The translations under genes were made by a program, and so were the position numbers. Positions 8,780 to 16,024 of a stretch of 64,000 nt of DNA are shown here, in pieces. Within the stretch, counting starts at the first letter, position 1. Each line of letters starts with the position of its first letter. Source of the DNA: CBDAQA01 sp965198865 (GTDB lineage: Bacteria; Planctomycetota; Phycisphaerae; Tepidisphaerales; Tepidisphaeraceae); the NCBI GenBank assembly GCA_965198865.1, contig CBDAQA010000009.1:335082-399081 (forward strand), written 5' to 3'. The notes beneath the pieces are model-generated. The model searched no databases. It was given only the letters and a program-made list of their open reading frames with translations, and was not told where the DNA came from.

Positions 8780-9937
8780 CTACCGGGCCGCCCGGTCGAA
8801 CAGCACGCACGTCGGCGAGCCGATGTCGGCCGACGCCGCTTCGGTCGAGAGCCCGCCGGTCGCCGGATCGATCTTGAATGCTTTCACCGACGCCGAGTTC
8901 TGGTTCGCCACGAACAGCCAGCGGCCAGCCGGGTCGATCGCGAAGTGCCGGGGCGTCTTGCCGAGCGTCGATTGCCAGCTGAGGGGCGTCAGCTTCCCGT
9001 CGGACGGATCCCGACGCAGCACAACGATCACGTTCTGGCCACGGACGGATGCGTAGACGAACCGATCGTCGGCGCCGAGCGCGATCTCCGAGCCGGTGTC
9101 GCCTGCTGTGATCGGGCGTGACAACAGCGGCGTCTCCTGCACCGGCGTCAGCGCGCCGCGGGCGGCGTCGTACTGGTACGTGATCGCCGTGACGCCCATC
9201 TCGGTGACGGCGTAGGCGAACCGGCCGGCGCGGGTGAAGCAGATCCGCCGCGGGCCCGAGCCGGGTGGCGTGGCGACGAACGGCGGATCGTTCGCCGTCA
9301 ACGTGTGACCCTCGGAGTCCACGCGGTAGCTCACGATCTGGTCGCAGCCGAGGTCGGGCACGAAGGCGAACCTACCGGCCGGGTCGAGCGTGACCGTGTG
9401 CGGGTGCGCCTCGGCCTGACGGGCGTGGTTCACGCTCGAACCCTTGTGCTGGAGCACGACGGTCGGCGGCTGAAGCTGGCCGGCCGCGTCGATCGGCAGC
9501 AGCGCGACGTTCGCCGAGCTGTACGCCACGGTGATCAGGTTCCGGCCGGCCGCGTCCAACAGCAGGAAGGTGCCCCGGTCGCCGCCGAGCGGCTGGGGAC
9601 GCATTGCGCGGAGCGAGCCATCCGCGGACACCGCGTAGGTGTCCACCGTGCCGTCGGCCGGGCGGGGCGGCTGCCCGCGCTTGGCGTTGCTGGCGTAGAT
9701 GAACTTCCCGTCGGCCGACATCGCCAGGAACTCCGGCGCCTCCGCCTGCGCGACCAGCGCCGGCGGGCCGACGAATTGCCCCGTGGTCGGGTCGAGCTCA
9801 AGTCGGTAGATCCCCTTCCGCGGGTCGTGCCCGCTGGTGCCGACGTACACCCGCATCGTCGCCGGCGGGGCCGCGGCGACGCCACCCGCCACCATGAGCA
9901 GCGCCAACACCCCCACGATCGCCAACATTTGTTGCAT
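8780..9937 (-). CDS. Secreted lactonase-family (YbhE-type) seven-bladed beta-propeller
   Basis: A 385-residue protein with an N-terminal signal peptide (LAIVGVLALLMVAGGVAAA) and repeated propeller blades. Each blade carries phrases such as EFLAMSADGKFIYASN, HTVTLDPAGRFAFVPDLG, RRICFTRAGRFAYAVTE and PRHFAIDPAGRWLFVANQN. This pattern identifies the lactonase family (PF10282) to which 6-phosphogluconolactonase belongs. The signal peptide puts it outside the cytoplasm, so a role in the pentose phosphate pathway is unlikely and the substrate is unknown. Start ATG at 9937. It lies upstream of the DUF58 gene in the same direction. Confidence 0.85.
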   Translation of the reverse strand: MQQMLAIVGVLALLMVAGGVAAAPPATMRVYVGTSGHDPRKGIYRLELDPTTGQFVGPPALVAQAEAPEFLAMSADGKFIYASNAKRGQPPRPADGTVDTYAVSADGSLRAMRPQPLGGDRGTFLLLDAAGRNLITVAYSSANVALLPIDAAGQLQPPTVVLQHKGSSVNHARQAEAHPHTVTLDPAGRFAFVPDLGCDQIVSYRVDSEGHTLTANDPPFVATPPGSGPRRICFTRAGRFAYAVTEMGVTAITYQYDAARGALTPVQETPLLSRPITAGDTGSEIALGADDRFVYASVRGQNVIVVLRRDPSDGKLTPLSWQSTLGKTPRHFAIDPAGRWLFVANQNSASVKAFKIDPATGGLSTEAASADIGSPTCVLFDRAAR

Positions 9938-10041
9938 GGTGACCCACTCTAGCCACGCCCGGTCGTTTTGTTCCCCGTTCGAGTTTTACTGTATCCGGCG
10001 TCGGCCGCCGATCGAGGTACGATCGACGCGTTGACTCTTTC

Positions 10042-10298
10042 ATGTTGTCCGCCAAATTCGCCGCCGCGCTCAACGATGACCAATACGTTTGCAGCGGCAC
10101 CGACGAGTCGGCGACCGCACGCTCAACCGCTACCGCGCCCTCGCCCGGCGGCAGCTGGGCGCGGCCCGCGAGACCGGCTCCGTCCCGCCCGCGGCCGACG
10201 AGACGTCGGCCGTGCTGCAGGACTGCTTGGACGAGGTCGAGCGGGTCCAACTGATGCTCCGCATCAGCCCGCGGCTGCGCGAGCGCCACGGCGACTGA
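10042..10298 (+). CDS. Small hypothetical protein, apparently frameshifted
   Basis: Two adjoining frames look coding. The first begins MLSAKFAAALNDDQY at 10042; the second ends with RTLNRYRALARRQLG and DEVERVQLMLRISPRLRERHGD at 10298. A one-base change near 10090-10110 would join them into one protein of about 85 residues. Alternatively, translation may start at an in-frame codon at 10089 and give a 69-residue protein. It lies 13 bases upstream of the membrane protein gene at 10312 and is probably cotranscribed with it. No known family recognised. Confidence 0.35.
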
Positions 10299-10311
10299 CC
10301 CCGGGGACCGG

Positions 10312-10707
10312 ATGACCCTTGATTTGCTTGCCCGTGCTCCAGCCGAGGCGTTGGACGTCAACGCCCTCATCGTGCTGGTCTCGGTCGGCGTCGCCGCCGC
10401 GGCTGCGCTCTTGGTCGCGGTGCCGATCGTCATAGCGATCCGGCGTCGCCATCGGCAGCGCGAGGGCCTTGCCAGCGTCGGCGTCCTGTGGGCGCTGGTC
10501 GCCGCGACAACGGTCATCTGGGCGATCAACCGCGACTGGTCCGCCAAGGCCGAGCGCCAGCGGCAGATCGAGAGCGGCGACGTCGACCCTCGCGAGGCCG
10601 CACCCAGCCCGGCGCAGCCGTGGCCGCTGTGGGGCGCCCTGGGCATCGCCTACGCCGGGCTGCTGTTTTGGTCGAGTCGGACGGAGCCGGGCCGCGCCGG
10701 CCCGTGA
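10312..10707 (+). CDS. Small membrane protein with two transmembrane segments
   Basis: A 131-residue protein with hydrophobic segments at about residues 20-42 (IVLVSVGVAAAAALLVAVPI) and 55-70 (VLWALVAATTVIWAI), plus a short one near the C-terminus (WGALGIAYAGLLF). A basic loop RRRHRQREG separates the first two. No family recognised. It follows the small gene at 10042-10298 by 13 bases and precedes miaB by about 130 bases. Confidence 0.6.
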   Translation: MTLDLLARAPAEALDVNALIVLVSVGVAAAAALLVAVPIVIAIRRRHRQREGLASVGVLWALVAATTVIWAINRDWSAKAERQRQIESGDVDPREAAPSPAQPWPLWGALGIAYAGLLFWSSRTEPGRAGP

Positions 10708-10835
10708 CCAGCGCAGCTCGTGTTTCGGGCGGTCAATTTCGCGTTGAAAGCCAGCGCTCCCCGCACCAAGACGCAACCTCTGGTGGCCTCGGGCCGGCTC
10801 TGTTTTCTACCGGTGTACTGCGGTAAACTCACCCC

Positions 10836-12314
10836 GTGGCAAAACGGCTGTTCCTCGAGACCTTCGGCTGCCAGATGAACGTGCTCGACAGCGAGCTGGT
10901 GCTCGGCCAGCTGCGCGGGCAGGGGTACGTCTCGACCGACGACCGCGACACGGCCGACGTCGTCGTGTTCAACACCTGCAGCGTCCGCGAGCACGCCGAG
11001 CAAAAGGTGTGGTCGCGCCTCGGCGAGCTGCGCGACCGCAAGCAGGCCGACCCCGGCGTGGTCGTCGGCGTGATCGGCTGCATGGCCGAGCGAGACGGCA
11101 ACGACTTGTTCCGCAAGTTCCCCCACGTCGACGTGCTCTGCGGCCCCGGCGAGCTGGACAAGCTGGCCGGCATGATCCACAACGCGGTCGTCACGGCTTC
11201 GGCCAACGGCCGGCCCGACCGGCAGGTGGCGCTGATGGGCAGCACCGTCCGCCGGTCGTCCACGCTCGTGGCGGCCGAGGACAACCTGGAACTGCTGGAC
11301 CTGTCGCGCAGCGTCAGCGCCCACGACGCCCCGGCCCAGGCGTACGTGCGGATCACGCGCGGGTGCAACAAGTTCTGCACCTACTGCGTCGTGCCCTACA
11401 CGCGCGGGCCGGAGGTGCACCGCCCGCCGCAGAACATCGTGGACGAGGTGGTCCGGTTGGCCAACGCTGGCGTGCGCGAGGTGACGCTGCTCGGGCAGAC
11501 GATCAACCACTACGCGTTCAAGCACGGCGACGGACGGACGACCACGTTCGCCGACCTGCTCTACGCCGTCCACGAGGCGACGCCGGGCCTGGCCCGGCTG
11601 CGGTTCGTCACCAGCTACCCGCGCGACTTCACCGATGACGCGCTGATGGCGATGCGCGACTGCGACCGCATCTGCCGCTACCTGCACGTCCCCGCCCAGA
11701 GCGGCAGCGATCGCATCCTCAAGGCGATGAACCGCGGCTACACGGCCGGGCAGTACCTGGAGTTCATCGACCGGGCCCGCGGCTTCATGCCCGACGTGTC
11801 GCTGGCCAGCGACTTCATCGTCGGCTTCCCGACCGAGACCGACGACGACTTCGCCGCCACGGTCGAGCTGACGAGGCACTGCCGGTTCAAGAACAGCTTC
11901 ATCTTCAAGTACAGCCCACGCCCCGGCACGACCGCCATCGACCGGTTCACCGACGACGTGCCCCAGGACGTGAAGCGCCGGCGGAACAACGAGCTGCTGG
12001 CCGTGCAGTCGGCCGTGTGCGAGGCGAACAACCGCGAGATGGTCGGGCAGGTCGTGACCGTGCTCGTCGAGGGGCAGAGCAAGCTGGCCACCAAGACCGC
12101 CTACCCGGCGAGCAACGTCGAGCTGGGCTGGGAGAGGCGCCGCCGCCCGACCGAGCCGGCCTCGTCGCAGCTCGTCGGTCGCACGGGTGGCGACCAGATC
12201 GTGGTGTTTGATGGCGACACCTCGCAGGTTGGCCAACTGGTGGACGTGGAGGTGACGGCCGCCCGCAACCTGACGCTGTTCGCGCGCGTCCTCTCCGTTG
12301 GAGCGTTCGCATGA
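10836..12314 (+). CDS. miaB: tRNA-2-methylthio-N6-dimethylallyladenosine synthase
   Basis: Radical-SAM methylthiotransferase that adds a methylthio group to N6-isopentenyladenosine at position 37 of tRNAs reading codons that begin with U. The N-terminal UPF0004 domain carries the cluster-binding cysteines in FGCQMN, FNTCSVRE and IGCMAERD. The radical-SAM motif is CNKFCTYC (C177, C181, C184). The C-terminal TRAM domain spans about residues 400-490. The 492-residue length is normal. The start is GTG at 10836, placed by the family N-terminus KRLFLETFGCQMN. The stop overlaps the next gene by ATGA. Confidence 0.95.
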   Translation: MAKRLFLETFGCQMNVLDSELVLGQLRGQGYVSTDDRDTADVVVFNTCSVREHAEQKVWSRLGELRDRKQADPGVVVGVIGCMAERDGNDLFRKFPHVDVLCGPGELDKLAGMIHNAVVTASANGRPDRQVALMGSTVRRSSTLVAAEDNLELLDLSRSVSAHDAPAQAYVRITRGCNKFCTYCVVPYTRGPEVHRPPQNIVDEVVRLANAGVREVTLLGQTINHYAFKHGDGRTTTFADLLYAVHEATPGLARLRFVTSYPRDFTDDALMAMRDCDRICRYLHVPAQSGSDRILKAMNRGYTAGQYLEFIDRARGFMPDVSLASDFIVGFPTETDDDFAATVELTRHCRFKNSFIFKYSPRPGTTAIDRFTDDVPQDVKRRRNNELLAVQSAVCEANNREMVGQVVTVLVEGQSKLATKTAYPASNVELGWERRRRPTEPASSQLVGRTGGDQIVVFDGDTSQVGQLVDVEVTAARNLTLFARVLSVGAFA

Positions 12315-12529
12315 CCGACGATGGGCGCGACGTCCTCCGTGCTGTCGCCGAACTGACCTCCGGGCAGATCCAGCTCGTTGAGTATTCGGACTTGGCCACG
12401 CACATGGGCTGGCCCGAGGGCCGCGTGCGCATCGCCGCTGGCCAACTTCGGACGCGCGGCCTCTGCCAAGCCACCTTCGGTGGCCTTCAGCTGGCTACGG
12501 CTGGCTTGGTCGTGGCGTACGAGGACTGA
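12311..12529 (+). CDS. Small winged-helix-like hypothetical protein
   Basis: A 72-residue protein whose ATG overlaps the miaB stop codon (ATGA), so it is probably translated by coupling. The sequence reads like a compact helix-turn-helix: EYSDLATHMGWPEGRVRIAA, then LRTRGLCQ and a short wing. No exact family recognised. Its 3' end overlaps by 43 bases the convergent gene ending at 12487. Confidence 0.6.
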   Translation: MTDDGRDVLRAVAELTSGQIQLVEYSDLATHMGWPEGRVRIAAGQLRTRGLCQATFGGLQLATAGLVVAYED

Positions 12530-12891
12530 GCCGGCGCCGATCGGATAAACACGACATGTCCACGTCGACGACGCAAGGCTAGGCGCTCCGGATGCCCGCT
12601 CACCCCCGGCCGGACCCGAAGGAGGTATCGGCCATTGGTACGCACCCTCAGACGTTCGCACTCGTCCAGCCAACCGAGGGCCTCACTGGCGGCCAAGACG
12701 AACCTGGGGTCCACCGGTTGACCATCAAAGGTGATGCCGGCAGGAGCCCGTTCCGGAAGGGAGTCGGACTCCTCGGCCGCGACTTCTGCCCGCAGTCGCT
12801 CGGCCAGTTGGAGCGCGGCCTCGGTCGCGACCTCGAGACCCGCGATGCCAAACGCAAGCCCGACAATTGAGATGATCAGCAGAATGCTCAC
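12487..12891 (-). CDS. Hypothetical membrane-anchored protein, 134 aa
   Basis: The N-terminus is one hydrophobic segment (SILLIISIVGLAFGIAGLEV), followed by a helical stretch rich in Ala and Glu and a basic C-terminal part. ATG at 12891 overlaps the stop codon of the upstream gene (12888-12891), so the two form a coupled pair. The C-terminal 43 bases overlap the convergent gene ending at 12529. No family recognised. Confidence 0.5.
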   Translation of the reverse strand: MSILLIISIVGLAFGIAGLEVATEAALQLAERLRAEVAAEESDSLPERAPAGITFDGQPVDPRFVLAASEALGWLDECERLRVRTNGRYLLRVRPGVSGHPERLALRRRRGHVVFIRSAPAQSSYATTKPAVAS

Positions 12892-13091
12892 GTTTTTCCT
12901 TTACGGCGATCAACCCTACGCTTCCACCACATCCTGAGCCACGGGAGGATACCGTACTTGCCGATCAACAGCGGGCCGACCACGACCTCAAGAAGCACTC
13001 TCCACCACGGCTCCTCCGGCTTGAGTTCGTGAACAATCCCGAACACGGTTAGCCCGATGACCGCCGTACAAAGGATCACGGCGCGTTCCAA
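12888..13091 (-). CDS. Small membrane protein, 67 aa
   Basis: Two hydrophobic segments (VILCTAVIGLTVFGIV and LLEVVVGPLLIGKYGIL) surround a KPEEPWW motif, with a strongly basic tail RMWWKRRVDRRKGK. It is followed without a gap by the gene at 12487-12891 (ATGA overlap). No family recognised; the pair looks like a two-gene operon of small membrane proteins. Confidence 0.5.
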   Translation of the reverse strand: MERAVILCTAVIGLTVFGIVHELKPEEPWWRVLLEVVVGPLLIGKYGILPWLRMWWKRRVDRRKGKT

Positions 13092-13208
13092 TGCTCAAAT
13101 TGCACTGCGAAGCGTTTTGCCGGTCTCCTCATCCATCGAGCGGCAAGATACCTGCTGAAATCCACGCGTGCCACGTCGACGCCTGCGCGGGCTTTGCTGC
13201 GACGGTGC

Positions 13209-13631
13209 CTACCGCTGGGTCCAATGTGTCAGCTGGCTGATCAGCATGCCCGTGTTCACTGGTTTGGCGAAGAAGTAGGTGGCCCCCGCATCCGGCAGGG
13301 CGCGGATCGTCTGCATCGAGTTGTCGCCGGACAGGATGATGATCGGCACGGCCGGGCCGAGCGTCGCGCGCAGTTGCTGGCTGAGCGCCAACCCGTTCGC
13401 GTCGGGCAGGTGGATGTCGATCACGGCCGCCGACACCGGCGGGTGTTCGCCCGGCGACGTCGCCCGCGCCAGGGCCGCGGCCCCGGTCTCGCACCCGGCC
13501 ACCGCGAAGCCGGCGCGGTTCAGCAGGACCGTCAGCGACCGCACCACCACCGGGTCGTCGTCCACCACCAGCACGGTCGGCCCGGCTGGCACCTCGGCAG
13601 GGCTCGGCGTTGATCGGGTTAACGTCGTCAT
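13209..13631 (-). CDS. Single-domain response regulator (receiver only)
   Basis: A 140-residue CheY-like receiver. Seen: the acidic pocket DDD (residues 24-26 in VLVVDDDPVVV), the phosphorylated aspartate D72 in AAVIDIHLPDANG, the Thr/Ser switch position in IILSGDNS, and the invariant lysine in FFAKPVN. There is no output domain, so it acts through protein contacts or phosphate relay. Start ATG at 13631 with a GGAGG box close upstream; a longer frame exists but is not supported by the family. The nearest histidine kinase gene is 5 kb away and on the other strand. Confidence 0.85.
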   Translation of the reverse strand: MTTLTRSTPSPAEVPAGPTVLVVDDDPVVVRSLTVLLNRAGFAVAGCETGAAALARATSPGEHPPVSAAVIDIHLPDANGLALSQQLRATLGPAVPIIILSGDNSMQTIRALPDAGATYFFAKPVNTGMLISQLTHWTQR

Positions 13632-13707
13632 CGGTCCGCCTCCAATGGTTCGGCCCCGCACGTTATGGTTCACGTCCGGCCCGGGCAACGGTCGCACGGA
13701 GATAACG

Positions 13708-15348
13708 ATGATCCTGACATTCGCCCGCCTCCGCCGGCCCCTGTTCATCGGCTGTTTCGCGCTCGTCGCCGCGCAGGCCGCCAACGCATCGACGGTCGTC
13801 TGCCCGACGGAAACCTTCCCGTCCCCCGACCCCTGGCGCGCCTGGGTCGCCGATGCCGCCGCCGGCCATGCCAGCGTCGAATGGCTGCAGGAGATGCTCG
13901 ACAACCACGGCACCGACCTGATCGCGGTGCCGGACGGCGGCCTGATCAGCCTCCGGCAGGCGGTCGCCACGCTCCCCGCCGCCGCCCGCGCCGGGGTCGC
14001 CAATCGTTATGCGGCCCGGTTCGACGCCGACGCCGAGAAATTGCTCGGTCAGGTCCGCAGCCGCCCCGATCATGGGCTGGGCGATCTCTATGCGGTCGCG
14101 GTCCGATATCCGTTGTCGACCGTCGCCAGCACGGCCCGATCCGCCGCCGCCGGCCGAGCGCTGGACCAGGGCGATGTGAGCGGCGCCCGCGCGCTGGCCA
14201 TCCCAGGTGATGCCGCATCGGTCCGGCTCGCCGCATTGCCACCGGCGAACCCGCCGTTCGTCCCGCCGTTCGCCGCGGACTGGTACGCCAAGCTGAACAA
14301 CTTCGGCGAGCCCCGCGTCATTCCCGTGACGGCGGCCGACGTCACGTACACGACCGGCGAGCGCGGCACCTTGGCGAACCGCTCGGACGGCACCGTCCTC
14401 TGGCGGACGGCGGCGACTGGCCTGGCCGTCGATCCGGCGCTCGTCTCCGGCACCGGTCGCGGACCACTGTGCGTGCCGGCCGTGCTGTCGGACGGCACGG
14501 GCCGGGCGCAATTGGTCGTCGTCCGCGACGGGGCGAACCTCACCGCCTACCGGGCGAGCGACGGCCACCTGTTCTGGACCTCCGCCGGCGATCCCGCCTG
14601 GGCCGGCTTGTCCGTCCTCGGCCCGCCCACCGTGGATGGCCGGCTGGCGTTGGTCGTCGCACTGTCGATGGCGGACGCCGACACCGCGTCGCTGCAGTTG
14701 GTCGCGGCCGACGTGACCGATGGCCACCCGGTCTGGCGGGCGAACCTGGGCACCGTGTCCGACCCGGTCCGCAGGCTCGACCTCTCCCGGTTCCGAATGA
14801 ACGCGCCCGAGCCCTTTCGTGACGCGCCCACGCCGACGGTGGCCGGCGACCTGGTGATCGTGCCCGACAACGGAGGTGCGGTCGTGGCGGTCGACCGCTT
14901 CGGCGGCGACGTGCGTTGGGTCCGCCCCTACCCGCCGGCCACGATGGAGGGGAACCCCGGCCGCCGGATCGCCGGCATCGTGACGCTCCCGCCGCTGCCG
15001 CGGCCGGCGCTGTTGCGGTGGTCCGCCGCGGCCGTGGCCTGTGGCGACGTCGTCTGCGTCGCCCCGCAAGATGCGGCCCCCACGTGGGGACTGCACCGGA
15101 TGACCGGCGCGGTGCTCTGGCAGACGTCGGCCCTGCCCGACGACGCCACCTGCGCCGGCGTGGTCGACGGCCGGTTCGTCCTGGGCGGCGAGGCGGTGAC
15201 GTTCGTCGATCCCACCACCGGCGTGGCGGAGGAGACGTGGACCGCGCCCAGGGGCGAGGCGCTGACGGGACCGCCAACCGTGCGGGACGGGAAGTTATCG
15301 GTGCAGTCAACGGCAGGGGTTCTGCACCCTCAGCGGGCCGGTCGTTAG
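13708..15348 (+). CDS. Exported PQQ-type beta-propeller protein
   Basis: A 546-residue protein with a signal peptide (RRPLFIGCFALVAAQAANA). The N-terminal third is alpha-helical. From about residue 220 on, propeller blades with conserved TVLWRTAATG, LFWTSAG, HPVWRANLG, GGDVRWVRPY and GAVLWQTSA phrases are typical of PQQ-binding-like (BamB/PQQ dehydrogenase) propellers. No PQQ active-site pattern was verified, so an enzymatic role is not claimed. It may be a scaffold or binding protein in the periplasm. Start ATG at 13708 with a GGAGATAA-like box upstream; it is divergent from the receiver gene. Confidence 0.75.
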   Translation: MILTFARLRRPLFIGCFALVAAQAANASTVVCPTETFPSPDPWRAWVADAAAGHASVEWLQEMLDNHGTDLIAVPDGGLISLRQAVATLPAAARAGVANRYAARFDADAEKLLGQVRSRPDHGLGDLYAVAVRYPLSTVASTARSAAAGRALDQGDVSGARALAIPGDAASVRLAALPPANPPFVPPFAADWYAKLNNFGEPRVIPVTAADVTYTTGERGTLANRSDGTVLWRTAATGLAVDPALVSGTGRGPLCVPAVLSDGTGRAQLVVVRDGANLTAYRASDGHLFWTSAGDPAWAGLSVLGPPTVDGRLALVVALSMADADTASLQLVAADVTDGHPVWRANLGTVSDPVRRLDLSRFRMNAPEPFRDAPTPTVAGDLVIVPDNGGAVVAVDRFGGDVRWVRPYPPATMEGNPGRRIAGIVTLPPLPRPALLRWSAAAVACGDVVCVAPQDAAPTWGLHRMTGAVLWQTSALPDDATCAGVVDGRFVLGGEAVTFVDPTTGVAEETWTAPRGEALTGPPTVRDGKLSVQSTAGVLHPQRAGR

Positions 15349-15359
15349 ATCGATCGTCG

Positions 15360-15438
15360 GCCGCTCGCGGCTTCGCGGACCCACGGGCGTGATGGTCGCC
15401 GCCGCACCACGGCGTTGGCCCGCGAAGCCGCAAGCGGC
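15360..15438. repeat. Inverted repeat between convergent genes
   Basis: Arms of 23 bases at 15360-15382 and 15416-15438 pair with about two mismatches (core GCGGCTTCGCGG and its complement). It lies between the convergent beta-propeller and GNAT genes, where it may work as a two-way terminator. Confidence 0.7.
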
Positions 15439-15448
15439 TAGGCCCCGT

Positions 15449-15943
15449 TCATCCCGGCCCGACCGCTTCGCGGTCGAGCTCCAGGCGCATCTTCCACAGC
15501 CGCGCGCCGCCGGCCTCGGCCAATCGGTAGCCGAGGGATCGGTAGAACGAGACGGCCGGCACGTTGCCCGGCCCGACGTGGAGCTCGACCGTGGCGGCCT
15601 CCCAACTGCGGAAGTAGTGGACGGCGTGCTCGTGCAGCAGCCGGCCGAAGCCGAGCCGACGCCAGCGGGGGACGACGTAGAACAGGTTCACGTAGCCGAC
15701 GGTCGATCCGTAGGGCACCTGCAGTTCGAGCTGGCCGACGACGTCGTCGCCGAGGAGGGCCAAGACGTGGCCGTCGGGGTACTCGGCGCAGCGCTTGCGG
15801 AGGCCGGCCAGGTAGGGCAGCCGGCGGTCGCCGGCGCGGTCGGAGCCGAGGCTGGCGGTGGCCGCGTCGCGGTAGCGGGCGTAGGCGGCCGGGCCGTCGC
15901 GGTCGACGTCGATCCGGCGGAACGTGAGCGGGGGGCCGGGCAC
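15449..15943 (-). CDS. GNAT-family N-acetyltransferase
   Basis: About 164 residues if GTG at 15943 is the start. The acetyl-CoA loop RRLGFGRLL (R-x-x-G-x-G), preceded by the beta-4 strand VNLFYVVPRW, and the C-terminal VPAVSFYRSLGY identify the GNAT fold. These enzymes move an acetyl group to an amine of a small molecule or protein; the substrate cannot be read from the sequence. No ATG lies near the start, and the open frame continues far upstream only as antisense to the permease gene. It is convergent with the beta-propeller gene. Confidence 0.8.
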   Translation of the reverse strand: MPGPPLTFRRIDVDRDGPAAYARYRDAATASLGSDRAGDRRLPYLAGLRKRCAEYPDGHVLALLGDDVVGQLELQVPYGSTVGYVNLFYVVPRWRRLGFGRLLHEHAVHYFRSWEAATVELHVGPGNVPAVSFYRSLGYRLAEAGGARLWKMRLELDREAVGPG

Positions 15944-16024
15944 GCCCGGCGAGCATGACGACGTTTCTGACGACTCGCAACTGTGACGACCCGCGTATGA
16001 TGCCGGCCCACGGAGGATCCCCGC